Shown here: positions 24,316 to 35,685 of the stretch, piece after piece | Position numbering within the stretch: position 1 is the first letter of the stretch | Layout: each line of letters opens with the position of its first letter | Assembly: GCF_018777395.1 (NCBI RefSeq) | Contig: NZ_JAFJYC010000001.1 | Span: 2,108,001-2,172,000, forward strand | Reading direction: 5' to 3' | DNA from: Candidatus Sodalis endolongispinus | GTDB lineage: Bacteria; Pseudomonadota; Gammaproteobacteria; Enterobacterales; Enterobacteriaceae | Length of the DNA: 64,000 bases | Position numbers and translations under genes: made by a program | The notes under the pieces: generated by a model | What the model was told of the DNA's origin: nothing | The model's database searches: none | Seen by the model: the letters and a program-made list of their open reading frames with translations, nothing else

Positions 24316-24693
24316 AGCAGGCTCAAGACACCCAAAACAGTGGAAATCGGCGGATTATACCTTGTACAGCGGCTAAGGTTAACCCGCGATTCCAATCTTT
24401 GACATCGAGCGGGGAGAAAGCCGCGCTTATTTCGCCACCGCCCTATTTTCACGCAGCTTATGCTGGCGCTTTGCCGGCGGGCAATGGGCGTCCGTATCGC
24501 GGTAATCGCTTTTTTCGCCTTAAGCACTGTATTCCGCCGGTGTAAACTGGTATAATATTGCGCCATCACATTGTAACGGGCGTCGCACGTTTAAGCGGCG
24601 CTTATTTGCACAAATCCATTGACAAAAGAAGACCGAACGGGCATATTCCTCGGCCTTTGAATTGTCTCATAGAACAAGTTTGGGAGTTGGACC
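24316..24693 (+). promoter_or_regulatory. rpsT promoter region
   Basis: Gene-free stretch between divergent ribF and rpsT. Two promoter candidates face rpsT. The distal one is an extended -10 TGGTATAAT at 24548-24556. The proximal one has TTGACA at 24619-24624 and CATATT at 24642-24647 with a 17-base spacer. Two promoters are also known for E. coli rpsT. Confidence 0.7.
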
Positions 24694-24957
24694 TTGGCTA
24701 ATATCAAATCAGCTAAGAAACGCGCCGTACAGTCTGAGAAGCGTCGTCAGCATAATGCAAGCCGTCGCTCCATGATGCGCACCTTTGTGAAGAAGGTTTA
24801 CGCTGCTATCGCCGCCGGCGATAAAGAAGCTGCGCAGAATGCGTTTTCTGCCATGCAACCGATTGTTGACCGTCAGGCCAGCAAAGGGTTGATCCACAAA
24901 AACAAAGCCGCTCGTCATAAATCAAACCTGACCGCGCAAATCAACGCCATGCAGTAA
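24694..24957 (+). CDS. rpsT: Ribosomal protein S20
   Basis: 87 residues, the usual length. Binds 16S rRNA early in 30S assembly. Sequence begins (M)[20 protein letters not shown], the S20 signature. The start is TTG, as in E. coli, where the weak codon is part of autogenous control. Preceded by GGGAGTTGGACC. Intact. Confidence 0.97.
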
Positions 24958-24981
24958 TTGCTGTCGCGTTGTGCTTTGTTG

Positions 24982-25009
24982 AGAAAACCGGCCTTAGCCG
25001 GTTTTTTTA
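24982..25009 (+). terminator. rpsT terminator
   Basis: Stem AAACCGGC / GCCGGTTT around a CTTA loop, followed by a run of T, 28 bases past the rpsT stop. Confidence 0.9.
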
Positions 25010-25080
25010 TGCCCGCAAACCTGCCAGGGCCGCCCGTGGGGGAAAGCGCACCGGCTCTGTCTGCTGCTTCTCGCGTCCTG

Positions 25081-25170
25081 TGACTATCAGTCCCGCGTCT
25101 TGCTTTCATCCGCTACCCCCGCCCCCTGTGACTAGTTAGACTCGCGTATTGCTTTCATCCGATACTCCCC
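25081..25170. repeat. 48-bp direct repeat of the nhaA 3' tail
   Basis: Copies start at 25081 and 25129. Each reads on the minus strand as a tail with a stop: the gene copy is GTATCGGATGAAAGC... (VSDESNTRV-stop); the downstream copy is GTAGCGGATGAAAGC... (VADESKTRD-stop). The period of 48 preserves the frame. Both copies are followed by GTCACAGG. Confidence 0.85.
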
Positions 25171-26359
25171 GACCGGTACATGCCTCGCGACCCTGCGGCT
25201 GCGGCAGGATCGTGCGCAGCAGCAGGTAACCTAGCAGCGCCGCAATCACCGAACCGGATAAAATGCCCACTTTCGCCAGCACAATGGTTTCCGGGTCATC
25301 ATGCCCAAACGCCAGATTGGCGATAAAGATCGACATAGTGAAGCCGGTGCCGCACAGCACGGCCGCCGCGGCAATGTGGCGAAAAGCAATACCGGCGGGC
25401 AACCGGGCCAGTCTGATTTTTACCGCCATGGCGGTAAAACTCACTATCCCCAACGGTTTACCGACCACCAGTCCGGCGGCGATCCCCAGCGGCAAGAAGG
25501 AGGTCAAATGGCCGGGCGCCACGCCCCGCAGCGAAATCCCGGCGTTGGCGAAGGCAAACAGGGGCAGAATCAAATACATCACCCACGGCTGCAGCCGGTG
25601 CTCTAACGCACGCGCCGGCGATACCCCGGTAGACGGCAGCGTGAGCGGGATAAGCCCCCCCACCATCACGCCGGCGAGCGTCGCATGGATACCCGAAAGC
25701 AGGATACAGCCCCACAGCAATGCCCCCAGCAGCAGGTAAAGCGAGAGAGAACGAACATTGGCGCGGTTCATCAGGGCCATAATGTCAATCACGGCGCCCG
25801 CCGCGGCCAGCGCCAGCCAGTCAAGCGCACTGTTGTAAAACAACGCGATAATCACTATCGCGCCCAAATCATCAATAATTGCCAGCGCCAACAGGAAAAC
25901 TTTCAGGCTGGCCGGCACCCGCGCCCCCAACAAGGTCAGTACGCCGACGGCGAAGGCGATATCGGTGGCGGCCGGAATCGACCACCCGGCACGCAACGCG
26001 GGGGCCCCTGCGGTCACCAGGCTATAAATCACCGCCGGCGCCACCATGCCTCCCAGCGCGGCGAGGGCGGGAAAGGCCGCCCGCGCGCGGCTGTTGAGCG
26101 CGCCCTGCAGCAGTTCGTATTTGACTTCCAGACCGACGGCCAGAAAAAACACCGCCATCAAACCTTCGTTAACAATGGTCAGTAAGGTCAGGTGCGAAGG
26201 AGGCACGCTATCGGGTGGCGCGGGAAAATGAATGATCGCGTTATACAGCGCGCTGGCGCCGGTATTGGCCATCACGATAGCGGCAAGCGCGGCGACGAAA
26301 AGCAATACACCACCGGCAGCCGGGTGGGCAATCATGCGGCGTAAAGACGCAGCTATCAT
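25136..26359 (-). CDS. nhaA: NhaA, Na+/H+ antiporter
   Basis: 407 residues from the ATG at 26359 (GAGG upstream), against 388 in E. coli. An electrogenic inner-membrane exchanger with about 12 membrane segments. Seen: GLEVKYELLQG, PAATDIAFAVGVL (substrate Asp) and the ion-binding Asp pair in LALAIIDDLGA, plus the assembly segments HATLAGV and GFTMSIFIANLAF. The C-terminus has some 20 extra residues (LPQPQGREACTGRGVSDES...), and its end is duplicated downstream. Convergent with rpsT. Probably functional. Confidence 0.93.
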   Translation of the reverse strand: MIAASLRRMIAHPAAGGVLLFVAALAAIVMANTGASALYNAIIHFPAPPDSVPPSHLTLLTIVNEGLMAVFFLAVGLEVKYELLQGALNSRARAAFPALAALGGMVAPAVIYSLVTAGAPALRAGWSIPAATDIAFAVGVLTLLGARVPASLKVFLLALAIIDDLGAIVIIALFYNSALDWLALAAAGAVIDIMALMNRANVRSLSLYLLLGALLWGCILLSGIHATLAGVMVGGLIPLTLPSTGVSPARALEHRLQPWVMYLILPLFAFANAGISLRGVAPGHLTSFLPLGIAAGLVVGKPLGIVSFTAMAVKIRLARLPAGIAFRHIAAAAVLCGTGFTMSIFIANLAFGHDDPETIVLAKVGILSGSVIAALLGYLLLRTILPQPQGREACTGRGVSDESNTRV

Positions 26360-26524
26360 GGGGATCCTCAATCTCTGTAGACAAGAGGATATTGTGCGAC
26401 AGGACGCGGTGTGGGTAAATGAAAACCGCCCCTTATACCGGCGAAAAAACGCTTACGGCGCCGCAGACCCGGCAAAAAACTCCCGGTGGAAGGCCGGGGA
26501 GAGGTGAAGCGTGCGCCGGTCCTA

Positions 26525-27649
26525 TTAACGGGTCAAATCGTCAAAGAATTTTTTCACACCGTCGAGAAAGCTTTTCGAGCGCGGACTGTTCTGATCGCCG
26601 CTCGGCCCACCAAAGCTCTCCTCCAGCTCGCGCAGCAGCTGCTTCTGACGCTCGTTGAGTTTCACCGGCGTTTCCACCACCACCCGGCACAGCAGATCCC
26701 CTTGCTGTCCGCCGCGCACCGATTTCACACCTTTGCCGCGCATGCGGAATAATTTACCGGTCTGCGTTTCCGCCGGCACTTTCAGCTTCACCCGGCCATC
26801 GAGGGTCGGGACTTCGATCTCGCCGCCCAGCGCCGCCATGGCAAAGTTGATCGGCACTTCGCAGTACAGGTTGTTTTCTTCGCGTTCAAAAATGGGGTGT
26901 TTGCGCACCTGGACCTGAACATACAGATCCCCTGCGGCCGCCCCATGCTCTCCCGCTTCACCCTCGCCCGTCAGGCGGATGCGATCGCCGGTATCGACGC
27001 CGGCGGGGATCTTCACCGACAGCGTCTTGGATTTTTCAACCCGGCCATGGCCGTGACACTTGGTGCAAGGATCTTTGATAATCTTGCCCTGACCCTGACA
27101 GGTCGGACACGTCTGCTGAACCGCGAAAAAGCCCTGACGCATCTGTACCTGGCCCTGGCCGTGGCAGGTCGGACAGGTCACCGCCGACGTCCCCGGCTTG
27201 GCGCCGCTGCCGTGACAGACATCGCACTCCTCAAGCGTCGGAATGCGGATTTCGCGGGTCACGCCACGCACCGCCTCCTCAAGGGAAAGCTCCATGTTAT
27301 AGCGTAAGTCCGCGCCCCGGCTAGCGCGCTGCCGCCGGCCGCCGCCAAAGATATCGCCGAACACATCGCCGAAGATATCGCTGAAATCCGCGCCGCCGGC
27401 GCCGCCACCGCCCATGCCGCCCTGTTCAAAGGCGGCATGGCCATACTGATCGTAAGCGGCGCGCTTTTGCGCGTCGGTCAGCACTTCGTAGGCTTCTTTG
27501 ATCTCTTTGAATTTTGCTTCGGCTTCGGCATTGCCTGGGTTGCGATCCGGGTGGAATTTCATCGCCAGGCGTTTATAGGCCTTTTTGATTTCACGCTCTT
27601 CCGCTTCCCGGGAAACGCCCAAAATCTCGTAGTAGTCTGATTTCGCCAT
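26525..27649 (-). CDS. dnaJ: DnaJ, Hsp40 co-chaperone
   Basis: 374 residues. Stimulates DnaK ATPase and delivers substrates. J domain at residues 1-70 with HPD (FHPDRNPG), a Gly/Phe-rich region ([18 protein letters not shown]), four zinc-binding CxxCxGxG repeats ([32 protein letters not shown]) and the C-terminal substrate domain. 116 bases after dnaK, same operon. Intact. Confidence 0.97.
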   Translation of the reverse strand: MAKSDYYEILGVSREAEEREIKKAYKRLAMKFHPDRNPGNAEAEAKFKEIKEAYEVLTDAQKRAAYDQYGHAAFEQGGMGGGGAGGADFSDIFGDVFGDIFGGGRRQRASRGADLRYNMELSLEEAVRGVTREIRIPTLEECDVCHGSGAKPGTSAVTCPTCHGQGQVQMRQGFFAVQQTCPTCQGQGKIIKDPCTKCHGHGRVEKSKTLSVKIPAGVDTGDRIRLTGEGEAGEHGAAAGDLYVQVQVRKHPIFEREENNLYCEVPINFAMAALGGEIEVPTLDGRVKLKVPAETQTGKLFRMRGKGVKSVRGGQQGDLLCRVVVETPVKLNERQKQLLRELEESFGGPSGDQNSPRSKSFLDGVKKFFDDLTR

Positions 27650-27765
27650 CGTTGTCTCTTCCTGCCCTCAACATGCTTGCACGGGCGCAGAGTTTCCCCG
27701 ACGCCCGTGCCTGTTGCCCGCAACGGCGGTGTAGACTGCCCCGCCGCCGTGCCCGTTCAGGGCGA

Positions 27766-29676
27766 TTATTTTTTGTCTTTAACTTCTTCAAACTCGGCGT
27801 CAACGACATCATCGTCCGCCTTAGCGCTGCCGTCCGCGCCGCCTTCGCCCGCCGCCTGAGCCTGCTGCTGAGCCACTTCGAGCAGTTTGCCTGACACCTG
27901 AATAAGCGCCTGCATCTTCGCTTCGATATCGGCTTTATCTTCGCCTTTCAGCGCGGTGTCCAAATTTTTCAGCGCGTCCTCAATGGCGGTTTTATCCTCT
28001 GCCGGCAGTTTATCACCCGCGTCTTCCAGCTGTTTACGGGTGCTATGCAGAAAATGGTCGGCCTGGTTGCGCGTCTGCACCAGCTCTTCAAACTTGCGGT
28101 CGGATTCGGCGTTTGCTTCCGCTTCCTGCACCATCTTCTGGATTTCCTCTTCGTTCAGACCCGAGGAGGCCTTGATGGTGATCTTCTGTTCCCGGCCGCT
28201 GTTCTTGTCCTTGGCGGAGACGTGCAGAATGCCGTCGGCGTCGATATCGAACGTGACTTCAATCTGCGGCGTGCCGCGCATGGCCGGCGAAATGCCGTCC
28301 AGGTTGAACTGGCCCAGCGATTTATTATCGCCGGAGCGCTTGCGTTCCCCTTGCAGCACATGGATGGTCACAGCGGACTGATTGTCTTCCGCGGTGGAGA
28401 ACACCTGGCTGTGCTTGGTCGGGATGGTGGTGTTCTTGGTAATCAGCGGCGTCATCACGCCACCCATGGTTTCGATACCCAGCGACAACGGGGTAACGTC
28501 CAGCAGCAGCACGTCTTTCACGTCGCCGGCCAGTACGCCGCCCTGAACCGCGGCACCGATGGCAACCGCTTCGTCCGGGTTGACGTCTTTACGCGGCTCT
28601 TTGCCGAAGAAGTCGGTGACTTTCTTCTGCACCAGCGGCATACGGGTCTGCCCACCCACCAAAATAACGTCTTTGATGTCGGAAACCGACAGGCCCGCAT
28701 CCTTCAGCACCACTTTCAGCGGCTCAAGCGTGCGATTGACCAGCTCTTCCACCAGCGACTCCAGTTTGGCGCGGGTCACTTTCAGGTTCATATGCTTCGG
28801 ACCGGAGCCGTCGGCCGTGATGTACGGCAGGTTGACATCGGTCTGCTGCGCGGAGGACAGCTCGATCTTGGCTTTTTCGGCCGCCTCTTTCAAGCGCTGC
28901 ATCGCCAGCGGGTCATTGCGCAGATCGATACCCTGATCTTTCTTGAATTCGTCCACCAGATAATTGATAAGACGGCTGTCGAAGTCCTCGCCCCCCAAAT
29001 GGGTGTCGCCGTTGGTCGCCAGCACTTCAAAGGTTTTTTCACCGTCGACATCGTCGATTTCGATAATCGAGATATCGAAGGTCCCGCCGCCCAGGTCATA
29101 AACCGCGATAGTGCGGTTGCCGGTTTCTTTATCCATACCGTAGGCTAGCGCGGCCGCGGTCGGCTCGTTGATGATACGCTTGACGTCCAGACCGGCGATA
29201 CGGCCGGCGTCTTTGGTCGCCTGGCGCTGCGTATCGTTAAAATAGGCCGGCACGGTAATGACCGCTTCGGTGACCGGCTCGCCCAGATAGTCTTCCGCGG
29301 TCTTTTTCATTTTTTTCAGAATTTCTGCGGAGATCTGCGGTGGCGCCATTTTCTGGCCTTTGACTTCCAGCCAGGCATCGCCATTATCTGCCGCAACGAC
29401 TTTGTACGGCATGATGCTGACATCGCGCTGTACTTCTTCGTCCGGGTAGCGACGGCCAATCAGACGCTTTATGGCGAACAAGGTGTTTTGCGGATTAGTA
29501 ACGGACTGACGTTTAGCCGGTTGGCCAACCAGAATTTCACCATCCTGCGTATAGGCAATGATGGAAGGCGTGGTACGATCGCCTTCGCTGTTTTCAAGTA
29601 CGCGAGGTTTGCTGCCTTCGATAATTGCGATGCAGGAGTTGGTCGTACCCAAGTCGATACCAATGATTTTTCCCAT
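27766..29676 (-). CDS. dnaK: DnaK, Hsp70 chaperone
   Basis: 636 residues, against 638 in E. coli. ATP-dependent folding chaperone and sigma-32 regulator. Seen: [11 protein letters not shown], the autophosphorylation-region motif [21 protein letters not shown], the substrate domain [14 protein letters not shown] and an acidic, Ala/Gly-rich lid ending in the EEVKDKK tail (E. coli EEVKDKK). Ribosome site upstream of the ATG at 29676. Intact. Confidence 0.98.
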   Translation of the reverse strand: MGKIIGIDLGTTNSCIAIIEGSKPRVLENSEGDRTTPSIIAYTQDGEILVGQPAKRQSVTNPQNTLFAIKRLIGRRYPDEEVQRDVSIMPYKVVAADNGDAWLEVKGQKMAPPQISAEILKKMKKTAEDYLGEPVTEAVITVPAYFNDTQRQATKDAGRIAGLDVKRIINEPTAAALAYGMDKETGNRTIAVYDLGGGTFDISIIEIDDVDGEKTFEVLATNGDTHLGGEDFDSRLINYLVDEFKKDQGIDLRNDPLAMQRLKEAAEKAKIELSSAQQTDVNLPYITADGSGPKHMNLKVTRAKLESLVEELVNRTLEPLKVVLKDAGLSVSDIKDVILVGGQTRMPLVQKKVTDFFGKEPRKDVNPDEAVAIGAAVQGGVLAGDVKDVLLLDVTPLSLGIETMGGVMTPLITKNTTIPTKHSQVFSTAEDNQSAVTIHVLQGERKRSGDNKSLGQFNLDGISPAMRGTPQIEVTFDIDADGILHVSAKDKNSGREQKITIKASSGLNEEEIQKMVQEAEANAESDRKFEELVQTRNQADHFLHSTRKQLEDAGDKLPAEDKTAIEDALKNLDTALKGEDKADIEAKMQALIQVSGKLLEVAQQQAQAAGEGGADGSAKADDDVVDAEFEEVKDKK

Positions 29677-29797
29677 CTAAACATCTCCACTAAAGTTCAA
29701 TTTCGTTGTGGTCGTAAACCTGATATGCGGCCGAAAATGAATTTTTCAAGTTTTCGCCGCCCGAGAATTTCCCAGGTTCAACAACGTAGGATGCAAA

Positions 29798-29832
29798 TAA
29801 GATGGGGTCATGCCGCCCTGCATATCAAGGGG
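29798..29832 (-). promoter_or_regulatory. Sigma-32 heat-shock promoter of dnaKJ
   Basis: On the minus strand CCCCTTGAT (29824-29832) is followed by CCCCATCTTA (29798-29807). These match the E. coli dnaK P1 elements CCCCTTGAT and CCCCATTTA in sequence, order and spacing. The rest of 29677-29987 (about 310 bases) holds no gene I can see. Confidence 0.88.
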
Positions 29833-29987
29833 TAACGGCAAAAAAAACAGTGGCGACGCCCTGCGCGCCGGGCATTTTGCCCAAGGGCGCCCGACGCCTT
29901 GTCTAATACATTGAATAATTTAGGGTAAATTAATTAGGCATGATTTCAACACGCCAGCGTCGCGACGCGTCTACCCGACGAGCGTGC

Positions 29988-31306
29988 TTACCCTACCGCT
30001 TTCGCCCGATCAGTGCGCGGCAGCGCGCCCTTCACCTGTCCAGGCAGCGCAAATCCCAGCGCAACGCCCATCAGCGCCAACGCCAGCACATACCACGACG
30101 GCGCCATCGGCGTCACTTTCATCAGTAAGGTCACCACCATGGGCGTCAGACCACCAAAAATGGCATAGGAAATATTGTAGGAAAAGGAAATACCGCTGAA
30201 CCGCACCGGCGCCGGAAAGGCGTAGACCATGACAAATGGCACGCCGCCCATAATGCCGACAAAGAAACCGGCCGTACCGTAGGTCAGAAACAGATGCGGC
30301 GGATGGGTGACGTCGCTGTGGTAAAAGATCCAGCTACCGACGGCCAATAGGGCGCAGCCGACAACAAAGTTTTTACGCGCCCCGAACCTGCCTATCACCA
30401 CGCCGGCGACAATGCAGCCGCACGCCAGGGCGATGATCGCCACGCAATTGGCCTGCAGGGCGACAGAAGCGCTGATGCCGCGCTGTTGCTGCAGCCACAA
30501 AGGCACCATCAGGATAACCTCCACGATGCCGGCGGACAGCAGCCAGGTTAGCAGCATGGAAACCGCTACCGCTTTCTTGTGACTCACCACCACTGACTTG
30601 AGCGGCAGAGCTCGCGGGCCAGCGCTTTGCGCGCCTGCAGTTCGACAAAGATAGGCGTTTCGCGCAGCCAGCGGCGCAAATACATGGCGCACAGACCAAA
30701 GATGCCGCCGATAAAGAAAGGAATGCGCCAACCGCCGGCGGCTATGGCGCTGGCGGGGAGTAACTGGTTGATAAGCGTGGCGACAAACGAGCCGAGCAGA
30801 ATGCCAACGGTCAACCCGGCGGTCAGGGCGCCGCAGGCAAAGTCGATGCGCCGGGCTGGCACATGTTCGGCGACAAACACCCAGGCACCGGGAACCTCAC
30901 CGCCTATGGCCGCGCCCTGCAGGATGCGCAACAGCAACAGCAGTAGCGGCGCCACGATACCCAGCGCCGCGTAGGTCGGCAACAGTCCAATCAGCAGCGT
31001 CGGTAGCGCCATCAGCAGGATAGACAGGGTAAACATTTTCTTGCGCCCCACACGATCGCCGAAGTGCGCCATTACAATCCCGCCCAGCGGCCGCCCCAGA
31101 TAGCCCGCAGCGAATATACCGAAGGTTTGCATCTGGCGCAGCCACTCCGGCATGTCTGCCGGGAAAAACAGCTGCCCCATCACCCCAGCGAAAAACACAA
31201 AGATAATAAAGTCGTAAAACTCCAACGCCCCACCCAATGCCGCCAGCGTAAGCGTCTTATAATCCTGCCGGTTCAACCGGCGGTGACGTTCGTCCTGCAT
31301 AATCAT
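29988..31306 (-). pseudogene. MFS transporter (metabolite:proton symporter type), frameshifted
   Basis: Two overlapping open segments in different frames together cover a full 12-helix MFS protein. The first segment (from 31306) contains GGALEFYDFIIFVFFAG and HFGDRVGRKKMF, a hallmark of the MHS/ProP-ShiA-like subfamily, plus the ILQGAAIGGEVPGAWVFVAEH segment in pieces. A 2-base CT duplication near 30608 (GAGCTCTGCCG where GAGCTGCCG keeps frame) ends it. The second segment continues with LPLKSVVVSHKKAVAVSML and a late RFSGISFSYNISYAIFGG helix. Substrate unknown. Start uncertain: ATG at 31306 or 31300, weak ribosome site. Confidence 0.85.
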
Positions 31307-31439
31307 CTGCGCTTGACAAGAGAAATGGCAACAATATATCACGCCTTGTAAACTCAGACTTACTGGCGGGGTAAAAATGTCTGCCGTTCTGGCAATAAGT
31401 CATGAACGCGACGCCGCGCGCTCATTTCTGTTGCGTCTC

Positions 31440-32027
31440 TCACTGTTCGGTTGGCCGGCGCGCGCTTTTCGGTCGAAATGCCACCACCACCGCAGGCTAG
31501 GTTTCCATGTAGGGGCCATCCAGCAGTTGAATGAAGTAGGTCACGCTGGCGAAAATGCCCTGAATCTCAACATCGCCGCGCGTGTTCTTCACCTCTTCCA
31601 GCGTTTCCTGGATTGATTTTGGCTGGCCCGGCAAATTGAGGACCAGGGACTGTTTACGGATAACGGCGGTTTGGCGCGACAAAATGGCCGTGGGCACAAA
31701 GTGCAGACTGATTTGCCGCATTTGCTCGCCAAACCCCGGCATTTCGCGATCGGCCACTGCTAGCGTGGCGTCGGGCGTGACATCGCGCCGCGCCGGCCCG
31801 GTGCCGCCGGTGGTCAGGACCAGGTGGCAACCGCTTTCATCCACCAATTCGCGCAGCGTTTGCTCAATGAGGGGTTGCTCGTCCGGTACTAGCCTGGTCT
31901 CGAGGCTGAAATGGCTGGTCACAGCACGATTCAGCCAGGCTTCGAGCGCCGGCAGCCCCTGATCAACATAGACACCGCGGGCGGCGCGGTCTGAGATGGA
32001 TACCAGCCCGATACGACAGGTTTGCAT
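31440..32027 (-). pseudogene. mog: mog, molybdopterin adenylyltransferase, amber-truncated by 18 residues
   Basis: From the ATG at 32027 the frame runs to a TAG at 31497-31499 after GPYMET. Reading through gives PAVVVAFRPKSARRPTEQ and a TGA at 31440, exactly the E. coli length of 195 residues. The MPT-binding and catalytic region is intact (ISDRA, TTGGTGPARRDVTPDA, NLPGQPKSI). Mog adenylates molybdopterin before Mo insertion. The missing tail is outside the core fold, so activity may persist; I class it as a pseudogene candidate rather than certainly dead. Confidence 0.8.
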
Positions 32028-32073
32028 ACGCGTGTTATCCTCAACTACCATGGCGGGCGCCGAGGGGCTGCGC

Positions 32074-32100
32074 CAATAAAAACGGCCCGCGCAGGGCCGT
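32074..32100 (-). terminator. Terminator between tal and mog
   Basis: Minus-strand stem ACGGCCC / GGGCCGT followed by TTTTTATT. It lies downstream of the ancestral tal stop but inside the frame that opens because that stop appears lost. Confidence 0.8.
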
Positions 32101-32146
32101 AAGCGTTTTCTTTCACCCCTGCCGGCAGGATAACCGGCGGTCCGCA

Positions 32147-33093
32147 TTTCAGCAATTCGCCCCGCATTTTTCCCCGTTTTTCCTGGTCGACGGCGAAGTT
32201 GAGAATACCCTGCGCCAATTTATCCACCGCCATCGGATCCTGATGATGTCGCCACAGGAAGGCCGCTTCGGTTAACGTCTCCGGCCGCGCTTTCACCGCG
32301 CCTGTATAGGAAAGTTTACGCACAAGCTCACCCTCGCTTTCCGCCAGCTCTTTTAGCAACGCCGGCGCAAGAGTGAGCCGGTCGCAGCCGGCCAACGCCA
32401 GAATATCGCCGCTGTTACAAAAGCTGGCGCCCATGACAACGGTGTCGTAACCATGTTCTTAATAATAGCGATAGATGGCGCTGACCGATACCACGCCCGG
32501 ATCCTCCTCTGGGGCAAACGTCTGACGTTCACCGTTGGCCTTATGCCAGTCGAGCATACGCCCGACAAAGGGCGAAATCAGAGACATCCACGCCTCGGCG
32601 CAGGCCCGCACCTGGGCAAAAGAAAACAGTAGCGTCAAATTACAATTGATTCCTGCCTTTTCCAGCTGCTCGGCGGCACGGATACCCTGCCAGGTAGAGG
32701 CCAGCTTGATCAAAATACCTTCGCTGCCAATACCGGCATCGTTGTAGAGTTTGATAAGGCTCCTGGCCTTGGCGATGCTGGCCTCGGTGTCGTAGGAAAG
32801 GCGGGCGTCCACTTCGGTGGAGACGCGGCCGGGCACCAGTTTCAGAATTTCCCTGCCGATATTGACCGCCAGCTTGTCGGCGGCGTATATCACCTGTGCC
32901 GCCCGATCGCTACTCTGGCCGCGCGCCCAGACAATGGCGTCGTCAATATAGCCTCCGGGATTTGGGCGGCGTTGAGGATCAGCGACGGGTTAGTGGTCGC
33001 ATCCTGAGGCTGGTAGCGTTTGATGGCGGTGATATCGCCGATATCGGCTACAACGGTGGTCGTTTTACGCAGGGAACTGAGTTTGTCTGTCAT
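32147..33093 (-). pseudogene. talB: tal, transaldolase (TalB type), multiple lesions
   Basis: Begins [20 protein letters not shown] at 33093. A short deletion near 32950 (after NAAQIPE) shifts the frame; the correct frame resumes as [32 protein letters not shown] at 32459-32461 replaces Lys in [13 protein letters not shown]. The last codons GELL are followed by AAA where E. coli has TAA, so the stop is probably also lost and the frame stays open through the terminator to 32045. The Schiff-base Lys segment [11 protein letters not shown] is still readable. The enzyme belongs to the non-oxidative pentose phosphate pathway. Confidence 0.92.
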
Positions 33094-33296
33094 AATCATG
33101 TTCTCATGTTGTCGCGTGCTCTACGAAATCGGGTATTGCAGCGACGAAATGATAGCATGGGTGGCCGCGGCGAAAAGCGGCCGGACGCGGACTTTTACCT
33201 GTCGCATCAATCGATGAAATCATAAGTAAAGTAGGTAAAATGGGCGCCGGGCCCTACAACACCCAGCCGGGACGCTGGAGCGGGAGAAAAGGAACA

Positions 33297-34775
33297 ATGG
33301 CTGAGCTATTGAATTTTATCAATAACCTGTTATGGGATTCATTATTAATTTATCTGCTGTTAGGTACCGGCATCTGGTTCACGCTACGCACCGGTTTCAT
33401 CCAGATACGCCATTTCTGCCACACCTTCACGATTCTAAAAGACTCAGGGACGCGCGGCGGCGGCGGCATTTCGCCGTTTCAGGCCTTATGCACCTCCCTT
33501 GCCACCCGTATCGGCTGCGGTAACCTGATGGGCGTCGCCATCGCGCTGATTCTGGGCGGACCGGGAGCCATTTTCTAGATGTGGCTGGCGGCATTGATTG
33601 GTATGGCGACCGCCTTTGCGGAAAGTACGCTGGCGCAGCTGTATAAAATCCGCGACAACCGCGGCAACGCCTGCGGCGGGCCGGCCTGGTATATGGCCAA
33701 CGGCCTTGGTCTGCGCTGGATGGGCACGCTATTCACGCTGCTTCTGCTGACGGGCTATGGCGGTTTTTTCAGCGCCGTTCAGGCCAACGCCATTACGCTG
33801 TCCGCGCAGCAGCTGTCCGGTATGGGTCGCTGGCCGATAACGCTGGTGCTGCTTATTCTGAGCGCGGCGGCGATTTTCGGCGGCCTGCGCGCCATCGCCC
33901 GCCTGACCCAGTGGCTGGTGCCAACAATGGGTATTCTCTACTTGCTGCTGGCGGGTTGGGTGCTAGTGCATCACTGTCGCCAGCTCGCAACCGTCGCCGC
34001 GCTGGTGTTCAACAGCGCCTTTGGCCTGACGGAGGCCGCTTCGGGGCTGGTCGGCTATGGTCTGGCGCAGGCGATTTTCCAAGGGGTGCAGCGCGGTCTG
34101 TTCTCTAATGAGGCGGGCACCGGCTCGGCGTCGAATATCGCCGCCGCCGCCGCGCCATGGCCGCCACACCCCGCCTCGCAGGGCTATATCCAGATGTTGG
34201 CGGTGTTTATTGATACTCTGGTGATTTGTAGCGCCACGGCGGCAATTATCCTCACTTCCGGCACGTTAGAGCACGCCAACGCCGACATCCACGGTATCGC
34301 GCTGATTAATCAAGCGCTGGCCACGGTAACCGGCCACTGGAGCATGCCGCTATTGATGGCGCTAGTGTTTGTGTTCTCCTTCGCCGTCATCATTGGCAAT
34401 TACGCCTATGCGGAAAGCAGTCTGCGTTTTTTCGTGCCGCAGCCGATGAAGCTAAAATGGCTGCTGCGTCTGCTAACGCTCACCATGGTACTGTTTGGCT
34501 TTGTAGCGGAAGTGTCGGTGGTCTGGCGACTGGCGGACCTGGCGATGGGCCTGATGACGATAACCAACTTGATTGCCCTTTTATTGTTGTCGCCGGTCGT
34601 ACTGATGTTGGCCAATGATTACAATAGCCAGCGCGCCATCGGTAAACTGCCGACCTTTTATGCGGTAAACTTACCCGCTATTGCGCCGCAATTGGCGCCG
34701 GATCTGTGGGGGCGGCCGAGCCCATCGCATCAGGAAAGCCACCGCCAGGCCGCCCCGAAACCCCTTGACCGTTGA
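33297..34775 (+). pseudogene. yaaJ: Alanine/glycine:cation symporter (YaaJ-like), single amber codon
   Basis: About 492 codons in one frame. TAG at 33576-33578 replaces the Trp of GGPGAVF-W-MW in E. coli; this is the only lesion seen. The AGCS family signature GCGNLMGVAIAL lies just before it. Downstream, RGGPAWYMA-like ACGGPAWYMANGLGLRWMG, FSNEAGTGSA and APWPPHPASQG are well kept. Start ATG at 33297 behind GGAGCGGGAGAAAAGG. Between tal and yaaA as in E. coli. Confidence 0.92.
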
Positions 34776-34778
34776 GGC

Positions 34779-34810
34779 GCCGCCGCGGCATAACCGGCGG
34801 CCGTTTTTTT
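34779..34810 (+). terminator. Terminator after yaaJ
   Basis: Stem GCCGCCG (34779-34785) / CGGCGGC (34795-34801) followed by a run of eight T. Four bases past the yaaJ stop. Confidence 0.85.
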
Positions 34811-34831
34811 TCGCAACAACAGTAACCTGCA

Positions 34832-35611
34832 ATGCTAATGGTTATTTCTCCAGCGAAAACGCTGGATTTTCAGCGTCCGCTGGCAACCCAACGCTACACT
34901 CAACCCGAATTACTGCCGCAGTCGGCGGCGCTTATCGACCTGTGCCGGCAGCTGACGCCAGCGCGTATCGGCACCCTGATGGGGGTTAGCGATAAATTGG
35001 CCGATCTGAACGCCGCGCGCTTTCAGGCCTGGCAGACGCCGTTTACCCCCGATAATGCGCGACAGGCGATATTGGCTTTTCAAGGGGATGTTTATACCGG
35101 GCTGGCGGCGGAGACGTTCAGCGAGGCGCAATTCGATTTTGCCCAACGTCACCTGCGGATGTTGTCCGGGCTATACGGCGTATTGCGTCCGCTGGATCTG
35201 ATGCAGCCATACCGGCTGGAGATGGGAACTCGCCTGGCCAATCCGGACGTGGCCTCTTTGTATCACTTTTGTGGCGCTACGCTTACCGACAAACTCAACC
35301 AGGCGCTGGCGGAGCAGGGTGACGCCCTGGTGATTAATCTGGCTTCGGACGAGTATTTCCGCGCGGTGCAGCCGGCGCGGATTAACGGGCGAGTCATCAA
35401 ACCGGTGTTTCTGGATGAAAAAAACGGCCAGTACAAGGTAATCAGTTTCAACGCCAAAAAAGCCCGCGGCATGATGAGCCGCTTTATCATTACCGAAGCG
35501 TTGACTCAGCCAGAGCAGATAAAAGCCTTTGATGCGGGCGGTTATCGATTCGACGCCGCGGCCTCCAGCGACAATGAATGGGTATTAAAACGACCGCAGC
35601 ATGACGGTTAA
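34832..35611 (+). CDS. yaaA: YaaA, peroxide-stress resistance protein (UPF0246)
   Basis: 259 residues, against 258 in E. coli. YaaA lowers intracellular free iron during peroxide stress and belongs to a family with DNA-binding and helix-hairpin-helix-like folds. Seen: [13 protein letters not shown] start, FQGDVYTGL, the highly conserved [20 protein letters not shown] region and [10 protein letters not shown]. Intact. Confidence 0.93.
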   Translation: MLMVISPAKTLDFQRPLATQRYTQPELLPQSAALIDLCRQLTPARIGTLMGVSDKLADLNAARFQAWQTPFTPDNARQAILAFQGDVYTGLAAETFSEAQFDFAQRHLRMLSGLYGVLRPLDLMQPYRLEMGTRLANPDVASLYHFCGATLTDKLNQALAEQGDALVINLASDEYFRAVQPARINGRVIKPVFLDEKNGQYKVISFNAKKARGMMSRFIITEALTQPEQIKAFDAGGYRFDAAASSDNEWVLKRPQHDG

Positions 35612-35685
35612 CGCCGCAGCCAAAGACCGCCGGTGGCGCGCTTATGGCCAGCGCGAAGATGAAACCCGCGGCAACATGTCGTTAG

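Noticed and set aside
28045..29148. A 367-codon frame opposite dnaK
   Set aside because: Such frames are known artefacts of GC-rich dnaK genes. No ribosome site or domain.
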